DNA of 64,000 nucleotides from Streptomyces aureus (GTDB lineage Bacteria > Actinomycetota > Actinomycetes > Streptomycetales > Streptomycetaceae), in the NCBI RefSeq assembly GCF_000725495.1, contig NZ_JNZD01000008.1:124001-188000 (forward strand), given 5' to 3'. Shown here in pieces: positions 20,528 to 29,541 of this stretch. Each line of letters opens with the position of its first letter. The stretch's first letter is position 1. The notes under the pieces were generated by a model that saw only the letters and a program-made list of their open reading frames with translations, was not told the DNA's origin and searched no databases. The position numbers and the translations under genes were made by a program.

Positions 20528-21757
20528 GTGGCCACACCCCCGCCGCCCGGCCCGCAGCAGCCCGAGGGGCCGTACCCGCCGCCGGGGACGCCGCCGTACC
20601 CGCACGCTCCGTACCCGCAGGGCCCCTCGCCGCAGGGCGCCTACCAGCAGGGCCCGTACGCGGGTCCGTACGGGCCCTGGGGGCAGCCGTGGTCCCCCTA
20701 CGGGCAGCAGGCTCCCGTCAACGGGCTCGCCATCGCGGCGCTGGTCCTCGGCATCCTCTGCTTCCTGCCGGCCGTCGGGCTGGTGCTCGGGATCGTGGCG
20801 CTCGTCCAGATCAGGAAGCGCGGCCAGCGCGGCAAGGGGATGGCGGTGGCCGGCATGGTGATGTCGTCGGTCGGTGTCGTGCTGCTCGCGCTCATGGTCG
20901 CCACCGGGGGAGCGCGCGACTTCTGGGACGGCTTCACGGAGGGGGCGCGCGGCGACGGCAGCGCGTTCTCGCTGCACAAGGGCCAGTGCTTCGACACACC
21001 GGAGGGCACCCTGGAGGGCGTCGCCTACGACGTCGACACCGTGCCGTGCTCCGGGAAGCACGACGGCGAGGTGTTCGCCGAGGCGAAGGCGCACGACGGC
21101 TCCTACCCGGGCGACACGGCGGTCTCCGACGAGGCCGGGGACATGTGCTACTCCCTCGTGGACACGTACGCGATGGACGGCTGGGCCGTCCCGGACGACG
21201 TCGACGTCTACTACTTCACGCCGACCCGGCAGAGCTGGGGCATGGGCGACCGTGAGATCACGTGCATGTTCGGGAACACCGACGAGCACGGCACCCTGAC
21301 CGGTTCGCTGCGCGAGGACTCCACCACGCTCGACGCGGACCAGGTCGCCTATCTGGAGGCGGCGCGGGTCCTCAACAGGGCGATGGCCTCGGCCCCCGAG
21401 GAGGAGTACGTCGAGGACGACCTGCCGGGCCACCGGCGGTGGGCGACCCGGGTCTCGGGCGCGCTCGCGGAGCAGGCCGACCTGCTGCGCGGCCATACGT
21501 TCGCTCCCGCCGCGGGGGAGCGGGTCGCGGCGCTGGTGAAGGACCTCGACCGGTCCCGCGCGGAGTGGGCGAAGGCCGCGAAGGCGTCGGACGCGGACAC
21601 CTTCTACGCCCACTACGAGAAGGCTCTGAAGATCATCGACCCGAAGAGGACGGTCACGACCCGCAAGGCTCTGGGGCTCGCCACCACCCCGCCCGAGGAG
21701 GACACCGGCGGGGGTGCCGGTAGCGGCGGCGAAGACGGCAGCGGAATCGAGGTGTGA
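20528..21757 (+). CDS. DUF4190 and septum-formation-domain membrane protein
   Basis: A 409-residue protein. Residues 1-62 are a Pro/Gly/Tyr/Gln-rich cytoplasmic tail. Two membrane helices (about 65-88 and 102-122, NGLAIAALVLGILCFL and VAGMVMSSVGVVLLALM) form the DUF4190 module. The extracellular part carries a septum-formation-type domain with paired cysteines (GQCFDTP, VPCSGKHDGEVF, DMCYSLVD, ITCMFG), followed by a helical region and a Gly/Glu-rich end. Such proteins are associated with division or the cell surface by domain name only; the exact role is unknown. GAGGAG lies 11 nt before the GTG start. Confidence 0.78.
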   Translation: MATPPPPGPQQPEGPYPPPGTPPYPHAPYPQGPSPQGAYQQGPYAGPYGPWGQPWSPYGQQAPVNGLAIAALVLGILCFLPAVGLVLGIVALVQIRKRGQRGKGMAVAGMVMSSVGVVLLALMVATGGARDFWDGFTEGARGDGSAFSLHKGQCFDTPEGTLEGVAYDVDTVPCSGKHDGEVFAEAKAHDGSYPGDTAVSDEAGDMCYSLVDTYAMDGWAVPDDVDVYYFTPTRQSWGMGDREITCMFGNTDEHGTLTGSLREDSTTLDADQVAYLEAARVLNRAMASAPEEEYVEDDLPGHRRWATRVSGALAEQADLLRGHTFAPAAGERVAALVKDLDRSRAEWAKAAKASDADTFYAHYEKALKIIDPKRTVTTRKALGLATTPPEEDTGGGAGSGGEDGSGIEV

Positions 21758-21905
21758 CGGCCGCCACAGTGGGGAGAAAGTGCCTGCGTAATGGCCTCAG
21801 GGGGCATGCGTCATCACTTCGAGTGATTCTCTGGCCTTCGCTTGCATGGCACAACCCACGGTTGCCACGCTGTTGCTGTCTGTACAACCTGATGGGAGCG
21901 GCTAA

Positions 21906-22658
21906 GTGACATTCGGTGAGCAGCCGGCGTATCTGCGCGTCGCGGGTGATCTCCGCAAGAAGATCGTCGACGGTTCGCTGCCACCGCACACCCGGCTCCC
22001 CTCGCAGGCGAGGATCCGCGAGGAGTACGGGGTCTCGGACACCGTCGCCCTGGAGGCGCGCAAGGTGCTGATGGCCGAGGGCCTGGTCGAGGGCCGCTCC
22101 GGTTCCGGCACCTACGTCCGCGAGCGGCCCGTGCCGCGCCGTGTCGCCCGCTCCGGGTACCGCCCGGACAGCGGCGCCACCCCCTTCCGCCAGGAGCAGG
22201 CCGACTTCGCCGTGCGCGGCACCTGGGAGTCGCACAGCCGCCAGGTCGAGGCGAGCGGCGTGATCGCCGAGCGGCTGGCCATCCAGCCGGGCGACCGCGT
22301 GATGTGCACGAACTACGTCTACCGCGACGGCGGCGAGGCGATGATGCTCTCCACCTCCTGGGAGCCGCTCGCCGTGACCGGGCGTACGCCGGTGATGCTC
22401 CCCGAGGAGGGACCGCTCGGCGGCATGGGGGTCGTCGAGCGCATGGCGGCCATCGACGTGATCGTGGACAACGTCACCGAGGAGGTGGGGGCGCGCCCCG
22501 GCCTCGCCGAGGAACTCCTGGCGCTGGGCGGCGTGCCCGGGCATGTGGTCGTCGTCATCCAGCGCACCTTCTACGCCTCGGGCCGGCCGGTAGAGACGGC
22601 GGACGTGGTGGTCCCGGCGGACCGCTACCGGATCGCCTATCACCTGCCGGTGAAGTGA
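21906..22658 (+). CDS. GntR-family transcription regulator (UTRA domain)
   Basis: A 250-residue regulator. The N-terminal winged helix (about 8-72) has LRVAGDLRKKIVDGSLPP, LPSQARIREEYGVS and LMAEGLVEGRSGSGTYV. The C-terminal effector domain (about 95-245) is the chorismate-lyase-like UTRA fold (VIAERLAIQPGDRVM, TSWEPLAV, VERMAAIDVI, VVVIQRTFYASGRPVETA). The effector is not predictable; HutC/FarR-type members sense sugars, amino sugars or amino acids. The GTG start follows GGGAGCGG. The AT-richer 80 bp upstream contain repeated TTGC words that may be the autoregulatory region. No obvious target operon is adjacent. Confidence 0.88.
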   Translation: MTFGEQPAYLRVAGDLRKKIVDGSLPPHTRLPSQARIREEYGVSDTVALEARKVLMAEGLVEGRSGSGTYVRERPVPRRVARSGYRPDSGATPFRQEQADFAVRGTWESHSRQVEASGVIAERLAIQPGDRVMCTNYVYRDGGEAMMLSTSWEPLAVTGRTPVMLPEEGPLGGMGVVERMAAIDVIVDNVTEEVGARPGLAEELLALGGVPGHVVVVIQRTFYASGRPVETADVVVPADRYRIAYHLPVK

Positions 22659-23027
22659 CCACGCGTCACCTCCGTGCGGAGCAACCCGCCCTGGTGCACG
22701 GCCCGGTGCACGGCTGACGGTTCCGCGTGTCGCCGATGGTCCGCGCGCCGGCGGAACCGCTCGTGTGCCCGGTTCGGATCCGGCCTTTCTCGAGGAGCGG
22801 TTCCCGGGACGAATGCACCCTTTCCAGGGCGCGCGAGGGTCGTGAGCGGCGTGTTCGACGGCGTGCGCCCCCTGGGTCGACCTTCCCTACTGGCCGGTTG
22901 CGTACCTCTTTGTGTAAACCCGTGTTCGCTGCGTGAAGGTAAGGCGTAGGCTCGGGCATATGCGTATTGCGGTTTCGTTGGAATGCGGGGTTCGGCGGGG
23001 GCCCGGGGCGGGAAGTGGAGGGGCTCG
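22659..23027. other. 369-bp gap before the SPOR-like gene
   Basis: Non-coding GC-rich stretch with a short direct repeat GGTGCACGG-CCC-GGTGCACGG (about 22692-22712). An AT-richer end near 22905-22980 carries a candidate -10 box TAGGCT (22947-22952). Frames crossing it show no family signature. Confidence 0.4.
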
Positions 23028-23210
23028 ATGAACGACGGCACGATCACGCTTCCCTGGCTCGTCATACGACAGGACGACAACGGCAATCGCTATCGCGTCG
23101 GCAGGTACGCGACCCGCGCCGAGGCCCAGAAGATCGCGGACAGCCTCGACGCCCGAGGGCACAAACAGCTCTACTGGGTCGAGCGGATCGGCCCGAACGG
23201 AACCCGCTGA
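23028..23210 (+). CDS. SPOR-like small protein
   Basis: A 60-residue soluble mini-protein, highly polar, with a compact beta-alpha-beta pattern (TITLPWLVIRQDDNGNRYRV, ATRAEAQKIADSLDARG, QLYWVERI). The RYATRAEAQKIADSL helix and following strand resemble the SPOR/sporulation-related fold, and Streptomyces homologues are often labelled that way. GGAGGGG lies 4 nt upstream of the ATG at 23028; the frame extends upstream to 22983 without a site. Peptidoglycan binding is not established for such short cytoplasmic versions. Confidence 0.72.
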   Translation: MNDGTITLPWLVIRQDDNGNRYRVGRYATRAEAQKIADSLDARGHKQLYWVERIGPNGTR

Positions 23211-23255
23211 CCGGGCGGGCGTCCGACACCCTCCCCCTCCCGTAGGCTCCGGCGC

Positions 23256-23663
23256 ATGACGGAACGGATCGTGGTGGTCGCGGGCGCCGTGGTGCGCGCC
23301 GGACGCCTGCTCGCCGCCCGCCGCAGCGCGCCCCCCGACCTCGCCGGGCGCTGGGAGCTCCCGGGCGGCAAGGTCGAGCCCGGCGAGAGCCCCGAGCGCG
23401 CCCTCGTGCGCGAACTGCGCGAGGAACTGGGCGTGGAGGCGCGGGCGACCGAGCGGGTCCCCGGCGAATGGCCGCTGAAACCCGGATACGTCCTGGTCGT
23501 GTGGGCCGCCCGGCTGCTGCCCGGCTCGGCCGAACCGGAGCCCCTCGAGGACCACGACGAACTGCGCTGGCTCACCCCCGGGGAGATCTGGGACGTGGAC
23601 TGGCTCGACCAGGACGTGGCGGCGGTCAAGAGCGCACTGCCGTGGCTCGATCGGGACGCATGA
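23256..23663 (+). CDS. Nudix hydrolase (MutT-like)
   Basis: A 135-residue (deoxy)nucleoside triphosphate pyrophosphohydrolase-like protein. The complete Nudix box GX5EX7REUXEEXGU is present, running from GKVEPGE to RELREELGV around residues 39-61, preceded by ARRSAPPDLAGRWELPGG, typical of MutT/CTP-pyrophosphohydrolase-type enzymes that clean oxidised or modified nucleotides. ATG start; the gene lies 45 bp after the SPOR-like gene and may be co-transcribed. The precise nucleotide substrate cannot be inferred. Confidence 0.88.
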   Translation: MTERIVVVAGAVVRAGRLLAARRSAPPDLAGRWELPGGKVEPGESPERALVRELREELGVEARATERVPGEWPLKPGYVLVVWAARLLPGSAEPEPLEDHDELRWLTPGEIWDVDWLDQDVAAVKSALPWLDRDA

Positions 23664-23789
23664 CGTTCCGGGTGCCCGCGCGTGCGCCGTTCGCGCCAGA
23701 GTGTGCCCCGGCGCGATAAACCGTCACCGATACGGGTATGTGCCCATTAACCCCCCGAAACCGGGCACGGGCGGCTTCTGGTCTGGGAA

Positions 23790-24197
23790 GTGATCGGCTT
23801 GATCGACACTGACGGCGACTGCGCCGAGTGGACCTTTCCCGCGGAGCCCGGTGCCGTCCGCACCGCCCGCGCCGTCGTCCGGGGGCAACTGCGCGACTGG
23901 GACCTCGAATCCCTCGGCGACATCGCGACCCTCCTGGTCAGCGAACTGGTGACGAACTCGCTCCGGCACGCCACGGGCCCGATCGGCGTCCGTCTCGTCC
24001 GCACCGGGGACGTGCCGGGCGCCCTGCGCGTCGAGGTCTCCGACCCGCTGCCGGACCCGCCCCGCGAACGGTCCGCCGACTCCTCCGACGAGAGCGGCCG
24101 CGGACTCCAGCTCGTGGCCGGCTCGTGCCGGCGCTGGGGCACCCGGCCCGCGGACGACGGCAAGACCGTCTGGTTCGAACTGGCCGTGCCGGGCTGA
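23790..24197 (+). CDS. RsbW-like anti-sigma-factor kinase / ATP-binding protein
   Basis: A 135-residue stand-alone GHKL ATPase domain. The N box is LVSELVTNSLRHA, the G1 region DESGRGLQLV, and the end has KTVWFELAVP. This is the single-domain form very abundant in Streptomyces, where it phosphorylates or sequesters SpoIIAA/RsbV-type antagonists or binds sigma factors. The start is a GTG with only a weak GGGA upstream. Its sequence is close to the C-terminal domain of the large phosphatase encoded next, suggesting local duplication or a shared target (inference). Confidence 0.83.
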   Translation: MIGLIDTDGDCAEWTFPAEPGAVRTARAVVRGQLRDWDLESLGDIATLLVSELVTNSLRHATGPIGVRLVRTGDVPGALRVEVSDPLPDPPRERSADSSDESGRGLQLVAGSCRRWGTRPADDGKTVWFELAVPG

Positions 24198-24478
24198 TCC
24201 GCGTCGCGACGGCCGGGCCGGAGCGGTCGGTGAAGCGGAGGCGGGGACGCCCCGGCCGCGCGCGACCGGAACCCGCTTCCGACAGGTGTCGCGTTGTTTG
24301 GTTCGACGGGGCGCCACCTGGTTAGAAGACTGGGAGTATGTCGCGGCCGGTCCAAAAATCATCGGGACCGTGCTGTGATCGTGAACACCGTGCCGTGCGG
24401 CCCCGTAGTGCTGGATACTGCGGGCAGCCGCCCCTGGTGACCGGTGCCGGGCGCGGTGAGCTGGAGGGGACGGTTCGC

Positions 24479-27241
24479 GTGAGCGAGATACCAGCGAAGG
24501 CCACGGAGTCCGAGGACCCGTCGGGCGGCGCCAGGGCTGATGCGGCGGGCGATGACGCGCGCGCGGTTCCCGGCGCGACCGGCGACGCGAGCGCCGAGGG
24601 GGCGGCCCATGACGCAGGGGCGGCCCATGAAGCGGCGGCCCACGACACGCGAGCGGCCCGCGGCGCGGCGGCCCATGACGCGGTCGGTCCGGCCGGCGAC
24701 GGCCCCGACGAGGCCCCCGGCGACCCCATGTGGCAGAGCAGTCCGCCCGGTTCGGTCTACGACTACATCAAGGCCGCCTCCTTCTCCATCGGCGCCGACG
24801 GCCTCGTCGACCAGTGGAGCCTGCGGGCCGAGCAGATATTCGGCATCCCGGCGGAGCGGGCCGTCGGCATGGATCCCGTCGAGGCGTTCGTCCCCGCCGA
24901 CCGGCGCGAGTCCGGTCAGCGGAAGATGGCGGAGATCCTGGACGGCCGTGAGTGGACCGGGCTCGTGCCCTTCCGCACACCCGCCCCCGAGGGCGCGGAC
25001 GAGGACGCCGGGGACCTCGCGACGCGCGAGGGTCTCGCCGAGGTCTACGTCATGCCGACGACCAACGAGCACGGCGAGCGGGCCGCCGTCTGCATCGTGG
25101 TGGACGTCCGGACCCTGCGGACGATGGAGACGGACCTCGCCGCCTCGCAGGCGATTTTCGGTCAATCTCCTTTCGGGTTCCTGCTGATCGACACCGACCT
25201 CCAGGTCCGGCGCGCCAACCAGCGGTTCGCCTCGATCTTCGGCGGCACCGTCGACGACCACCGCGGCAAGGGCGTCCACGACTATCTCCCGCGCGCCGAG
25301 GCCGAGCGGGTGACCGCGGTCCTGCGCCGGGTCCTGGAGACCGGCGACTCCATCACGGACATGCACGTCACCGGGCAGGTGCCCGGCTCCGACGAGCGCC
25401 GCCACTGGTCCATCAACCTCTACCGCGTGCACAGCGGAAGCGGCCGCCCCATCGGCATCGCCTGGCTCGGAACCGACATCACCTCCCGCCGCGCCGCCGC
25501 CCGCGAGGCCGCTGCCGCCCGGCGCAATCTCGCCCTGCTGAACGAGGCGGGCGCCCGCATAGGCAACTCCCTCGACCTGGAGACCACAGCCCGCGAACTC
25601 CTCGACGTCGTGGTCCCCGGCTTCTGCGACCTCGCGACCGTCGACCTCTACCAGGGGCTGCTCGTCGGTGACGAGACCCCGCCCGGTCTCGCGGACGGCA
25701 GCGCCGAACTCCGCCGGGTCGCCTTCGCCAGCGCCGTCTCCGACGCGCCGTTCGCCGGCGGCCCCGTGCCCGTCGCCGTCGGCGCGGTCCACCACTACCC
25801 GTTCAACTCGCCCTGCGCGGACGCCCTGCGCACCGCGCGCCCGCAGCACATACCCGCCGACGACGGCGGCGGCCTCATCCAGTCCACCCTGGCCGTCCCG
25901 ATGGTCGCCCACGACACCGTCGTCGGACTCGCCCAGTTCTCCCGCACGAAGGGCAGCGAACCCTTCGGGGAGCGCGACCGCGCCCTGGCCGTGGAGCTGG
26001 CCGCCCGCGCGGCCGTCTGCATCGACAACGCCCGCCTGTACCGCCGCGAGCACGAACGCGCCCTCATCCTGCAGCGGTCCCTGCTGCCCCCGGGCGACCC
26101 CGAGGCCTCCGGCCTCGACATCGCCTGCCGCTATCTGCCGGGCAACGCCGCCACCGAGGTCGGCGGCGACTGGTTCGACGTCATCGAACTCCCCGGTCAC
26201 CGCACGGCGTTGGTGGTGGGTGACGTCATGGGGCGCGGACTGCGCGCCGCCGTGGCGATGGGCGAACTGCGTACCGCCGTACGCACCTTGGCCCTGCTCG
26301 ACCTCGAACCCGCCGAGGTCCTCTCGGCGCTGGACGAGATCGCGCGCGGCCTCGGCACCCCCGGAGGGGTCCAGCAGGCCACCCGCACGGCCCGCCAGCC
26401 CCGCGACGCCGACCTCTCCGAGGTGTATCTCGCGACCTGTGTGTACGCCGTCTACGACTCGGTGACCCGCCGGTGCACCTTCGCCAACGCGGGCCATCTG
26501 CCGCCCGTGCTCGTCGAGCCCGGTGAGACCGCGCTGATGCTCGACGTACCGCCCGGGATGCCGCTCGGGGTGGGCGGCGAGCCGTTCGAGGAGGTGGAGG
26601 TCGAACTGCCCGAAGGCGCACTGTTGGCGCTCTACACGGATGGACTGGTCGAATCGCGCGACCATCCCCTCGACGAGGGACTCCAGGCGTTCGTCGGTGC
26701 CCTCACCGACCCCGCGAGGCCGCTGGAGGACGTCTGCGACCACGTCCTGAACACCCTCGACACCCATCACGGCGAGGACGACATCGCCCTGCTGATGGCG
26801 CGCGTCCAGGGGCTGCCCGCCGAGTCCGTCGGCGACTGGACCCTGCCCCGTGAGCCGCGCAGCGTGGGCCGAGCCCGCGAGTACGCGCGCACCCAGCTCG
26901 TCGCCTGGGACCTCGAACCGCTCGTCGACACGGCCGAGTTGCTGGTCAGCGAGCTGGTGACGAACGCCCTGCGCTACGGCGAGGGCGAGATCAGACTGCG
27001 CCTGCTCCTGGACCGCACCCTCGTCTGCGAGGTCTGGGACGCCGGCCTCGTCCAGCCGCGCCGCCGCCGCGCCCGTGACACCGACGAGGGCGGCCGGGGC
27101 CTCCAGCTCGTCGGCCTCCTGTCGGCCGGCTGGGGCTCCCGCCGGACCCCGCGTGGAAAGACGGTGTGGTTCGAACTCCCCCTCCCGGACGGCGGAACCA
27201 CCCTCACGGACCCGGCGGAAGCCCTGCTCAGCCTGTTCTGA
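24479..27241 (+). CDS. PAS-PAS-GAF-SpoIIE phosphatase-RsbW ATPase multidomain regulator
   Basis: A 920-residue cytoplasmic sensor-phosphatase. The N-terminal 80 residues are Ala-rich with repeated AAHD words. PAS 1 starts near SVYDYIKAASFSIGADG, PAS 2 near SQAIFGQSPFGFLLIDTD, then a GAF domain (SLDLETTARELLDVVVPGFC onward). The PP2C core has GGDWFDVIELPG, GDVMGRGLRAAVAMG, ALYTDGLVESRDH and EDDIALLMARV. The C-terminal RsbW-like domain has LLVSELVTNALRYGEG and DEGGRGLQLVGLL. GTG 24479 is preferred because GGAGGGG lies upstream; ATG 24338 opens a longer frame with a non-coding look. It is very similar in plan to the phosphatase at 2430-4604 but has extra PAS sensors. Confidence 0.87.
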   Translation: MSEIPAKATESEDPSGGARADAAGDDARAVPGATGDASAEGAAHDAGAAHEAAAHDTRAARGAAAHDAVGPAGDGPDEAPGDPMWQSSPPGSVYDYIKAASFSIGADGLVDQWSLRAEQIFGIPAERAVGMDPVEAFVPADRRESGQRKMAEILDGREWTGLVPFRTPAPEGADEDAGDLATREGLAEVYVMPTTNEHGERAAVCIVVDVRTLRTMETDLAASQAIFGQSPFGFLLIDTDLQVRRANQRFASIFGGTVDDHRGKGVHDYLPRAEAERVTAVLRRVLETGDSITDMHVTGQVPGSDERRHWSINLYRVHSGSGRPIGIAWLGTDITSRRAAAREAAAARRNLALLNEAGARIGNSLDLETTARELLDVVVPGFCDLATVDLYQGLLVGDETPPGLADGSAELRRVAFASAVSDAPFAGGPVPVAVGAVHHYPFNSPCADALRTARPQHIPADDGGGLIQSTLAVPMVAHDTVVGLAQFSRTKGSEPFGERDRALAVELAARAAVCIDNARLYRREHERALILQRSLLPPGDPEASGLDIACRYLPGNAATEVGGDWFDVIELPGHRTALVVGDVMGRGLRAAVAMGELRTAVRTLALLDLEPAEVLSALDEIARGLGTPGGVQQATRTARQPRDADLSEVYLATCVYAVYDSVTRRCTFANAGHLPPVLVEPGETALMLDVPPGMPLGVGGEPFEEVEVELPEGALLALYTDGLVESRDHPLDEGLQAFVGALTDPARPLEDVCDHVLNTLDTHHGEDDIALLMARVQGLPAESVGDWTLPREPRSVGRAREYARTQLVAWDLEPLVDTAELLVSELVTNALRYGEGEIRLRLLLDRTLVCEVWDAGLVQPRRRRARDTDEGGRGLQLVGLLSAGWGSRRTPRGKTVWFELPLPDGGTTLTDPAEALLSLF

Positions 27242-27295
27242 GGACCGGGCCCCGGGAGCGGAACAGCGCCGGCCCCGGACGTTCCTGCCGGCGGT

Positions 27296-28876
27296 TCAGG
27301 TGAAGAAGGCTCCGCGGCGGCCCCGGGTACGGGGGCCGCCGTAGCTCATCGGGCCGCCCTCGCCGTCGTCCAGGAGGATCCCGCCGAGCACCGCGCCGCC
27401 CGCTCCGGCGCCCCCGCGCCCGCCCGAGGGATTGCCGTGGGCCCGTACGTCCCGTTCGGCGAGCCGCCGGGCCTCCCGGGCGAACTCGTCGGCCCGCAGC
27501 ACCTCGGACGGGGGAACCGAACCCGGCGAGAGCAGCCGCCGGGCCTCGGCGAGCCGGGTCCGCGCCTCGCAGCCGACCGCCCCGCGGTGCGTGCCGACGA
27601 AACCCGCGGCCCCGGCAAGGGAACCGCGGGCCGGGATCAGCGCCTGCTCGCGCCCGTCCGGCAGGCCGTCGCCTCCCGCCCCGGCCAGGGCCGCCGTCGC
27701 CTCCGTCACCCGGCGCAGCGCGTCCAGCGGGTCGAAGGGGCCGGCGGCCGTCTCGTGACGCACCGCGGACAGCACCGCGTCCGTGTGCCCGAGCGGGCCG
27801 ACCAGCGCGGCCCGGGCGTCGGCCGGCAGCCCGCGGGCCGCGTCCCGGGCGGTCTCAGCCGCCGCGATCGCCGCCGGCAGCGCGGCCGCCGCGGCGGCCA
27901 GTTCCCCCGCCAGCCGCTCCACACCGTCCACCAGATCCGCTGCCTGCGCCAACGCGCCCTCGGCCGCCCGCAGATGGGCCGCCGCCTTCGGCCCGTCGCC
28001 CCGGTCCGCGTACTGGCGTGCCTGGTTGAGATGGGACGTCGTGAACATCAGCCGGTCCTTGGCCTGTTCGGCGTCGCCGACGACCGGGAGCGAGGCGGCG
28101 GGGGCGTACCGCTCGTGGAGCGAGGCGATCGTGGCCCCGGCGGCGCGGACCCCTGCGGCGACCACCCGGAAACGGGCCTCGGCGGACTCCAGCGCGGCCG
28201 CCGCGTTGCGTTCCAGCGCCCGGATCTGGTCGAACCCGGGAGCGGCCGCGTCCAGCCGCTGCCCGGCGTCCTGGCACCGGGCGACGATCTCCTCCAGGAC
28301 GTCCCTGCGGTCGTCCTCGCCGTCGTCCGGGTCCACGCCGGCCGCGTCCGCCTCGTCGAGGCGCTGCCGCAGCAGGAAGGCCGCGGCGAGCGCCGCTTCC
28401 GCGTGCCTGAGGTCGTACTCGTACGGTTCGAGCTCGTCGCCCGGCGAGCGGTCCGCGGCGACGGCGAGTTCCTCGGCGCACACGCGGACGCAGTCATCCG
28501 TCTCGACGAGCAACCGCCGCGCCTGGAGGTCGAGTTCGTGCAGGGGCATGAGACCGCGGTCGCCGCCGGGTGTCGTCCGGGCCGCCCGCCGTCGGCGCCT
28601 GCCGTACCCGTACGCCGCGACCGCGCCCGCGGCGCCGGCCGCGACCAGGGGCGGCACGAGATCGCCGGTCGCGGTGGCGGCCTGCGGAGCCGCGGCCGGC
28701 AGAGGCTCCGCCCCCGGGCTCCGGACCGGGGCCGCCGGGGCCTCGGCTCCCGCCCGGGCCAGCGGCAGCACCAGCCAGCCCATCGCGACCAGCCCCCCGA
28801 GCACGGCATGCGCCACCCGCACGGCTCTGTGCGACGGGGCCCGGCGCGACCGGCTTCGGCTCAGGGGCGACGTCAC
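27296..28876 (-). CDS. Coiled-coil membrane protein resembling TPM-domain proteins without the TPM domain
   Basis: A 526-residue protein. Signal-like helix at about 23-46 (VLGGLVAMGWLVLPLARAG), a second hydrophobic segment near 70-95 (LVPPLVAAGAAGAVAAYGYG) followed by an Arg-rich stop-transfer, then more than 350 residues of Ala/Glu/Arg-rich helix, and a Gly-rich tail (GAGAGGAVLGGILLDD). This tail, the helical region (e.g. EQAKDRLMFTTSHLNQARQ) and the membrane segment match Streptomyces TPM-domain proteins as I remember them, but the TPM domain that normally lies between signal and membrane helix is missing. The GTG at 28876 is the last start before the signal; no ribosome binding site is visible. 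Function unknown. Confidence 0.68.
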   Translation of the reverse strand: MTSPLSRSRSRRAPSHRAVRVAHAVLGGLVAMGWLVLPLARAGAEAPAAPVRSPGAEPLPAAAPQAATATGDLVPPLVAAGAAGAVAAYGYGRRRRRAARTTPGGDRGLMPLHELDLQARRLLVETDDCVRVCAEELAVAADRSPGDELEPYEYDLRHAEAALAAAFLLRQRLDEADAAGVDPDDGEDDRRDVLEEIVARCQDAGQRLDAAAPGFDQIRALERNAAAALESAEARFRVVAAGVRAAGATIASLHERYAPAASLPVVGDAEQAKDRLMFTTSHLNQARQYADRGDGPKAAAHLRAAEGALAQAADLVDGVERLAGELAAAAAALPAAIAAAETARDAARGLPADARAALVGPLGHTDAVLSAVRHETAAGPFDPLDALRRVTEATAALAGAGGDGLPDGREQALIPARGSLAGAAGFVGTHRGAVGCEARTRLAEARRLLSPGSVPPSEVLRADEFAREARRLAERDVRAHGNPSGGRGGAGAGGAVLGGILLDDGEGGPMSYGGPRTRGRRGAFFT

Positions 28877-29124
28877 ATTTGGGAGCGTATGGCCGTTCGA
28901 CGGTGACCGCGACCGGTATACGAGGAGTTGGGAGCACTCGGGGTACGGGTGGGGCAGGGGTGGGCGGAAGGGGCTCGCGGGATCCCGCCGGCGGGCGGTC
29001 ACGGTGTACGGAGCCCTACGGCGGGACGTACTTCGGACGAAGGCGCGCGGGGGGTGACCACCGGATGTCCCCATGTCATGATCAGGCGATGCGCCTCACC
29101 CGGCGCGTGGGGGATGGGGGCTCG

Positions 29125-29448
29125 ATGCACGGGTATCTCGTGGGGTTCGCCGCACTGGCCGTCGCCGCGGCCGCGGCGACGGGGATCGCGGCCCTCACGG
29201 CCGTCTGGGTTCCGCCGTGGGCCCGCCGCCGGGTCGTCCGCCCGCAGCTGTTCGGCTGGGGTGCGCTGGCGACGGCCGCGGGCGCGGGCCTGTTCATGTT
29301 CCCGGGACCGTTCCACGGACGCGACGCCGATCTGACCCCCACCGCCCTGGTCGGCATTCCGCTGTTCTTCCTGGGCGCGGTGCTCCAGGCGATGTCGCAG
29401 CACCCCGGCCGGCGCGGCCCGGCCCCGACGGACACCGGGACCGGCTGA
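29125..29448 (+). CDS. Small integral membrane protein, unknown function
   Basis: About 107 residues with three hydrophobic segments: GYLVGFAALAVAAAAATGIAAL... near the N terminus, a middle segment including GWGALATAAGAGLFMFPG, and a third including ALVGIPLFFLGAVLQAM. The ATG at 29125 follows a GGGGG tract; ATG 29089 is an in-frame alternative adding 12 residues. The protein ends with a Pro/Thr/Gly-rich tail. It diverges from the coiled-coil membrane protein gene and converges with the sdh operon. I do not recognise the family. Confidence 0.65.
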   Translation: MHGYLVGFAALAVAAAAATGIAALTAVWVPPWARRRVVRPQLFGWGALATAAGAGLFMFPGPFHGRDADLTPTALVGIPLFFLGAVLQAMSQHPGRRGPAPTDTGTG

Positions 29449-29482
29449 CGGCTGGACCGGATCGGTGGACGCCGGGACGCGC

Positions 29483-29521
29483 GGGGGCGGGGAAAGGCGC
29501 GCCGCCCCCCGTCCCGCCCCC
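29483..29521. terminator. Possible bidirectional hairpin before the sdhB end
   Basis: 9-bp stem GGGGGCGGG / CCCGCCCCC (29483-29491 with 29513-29521) enclosing a GGCGCGCC palindrome, between convergent genes; loop 21 nt, no U-tract. Confidence 0.4.
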
Positions 29522-29541
29522 GGCGCCCCGTAGCCGTCCGC

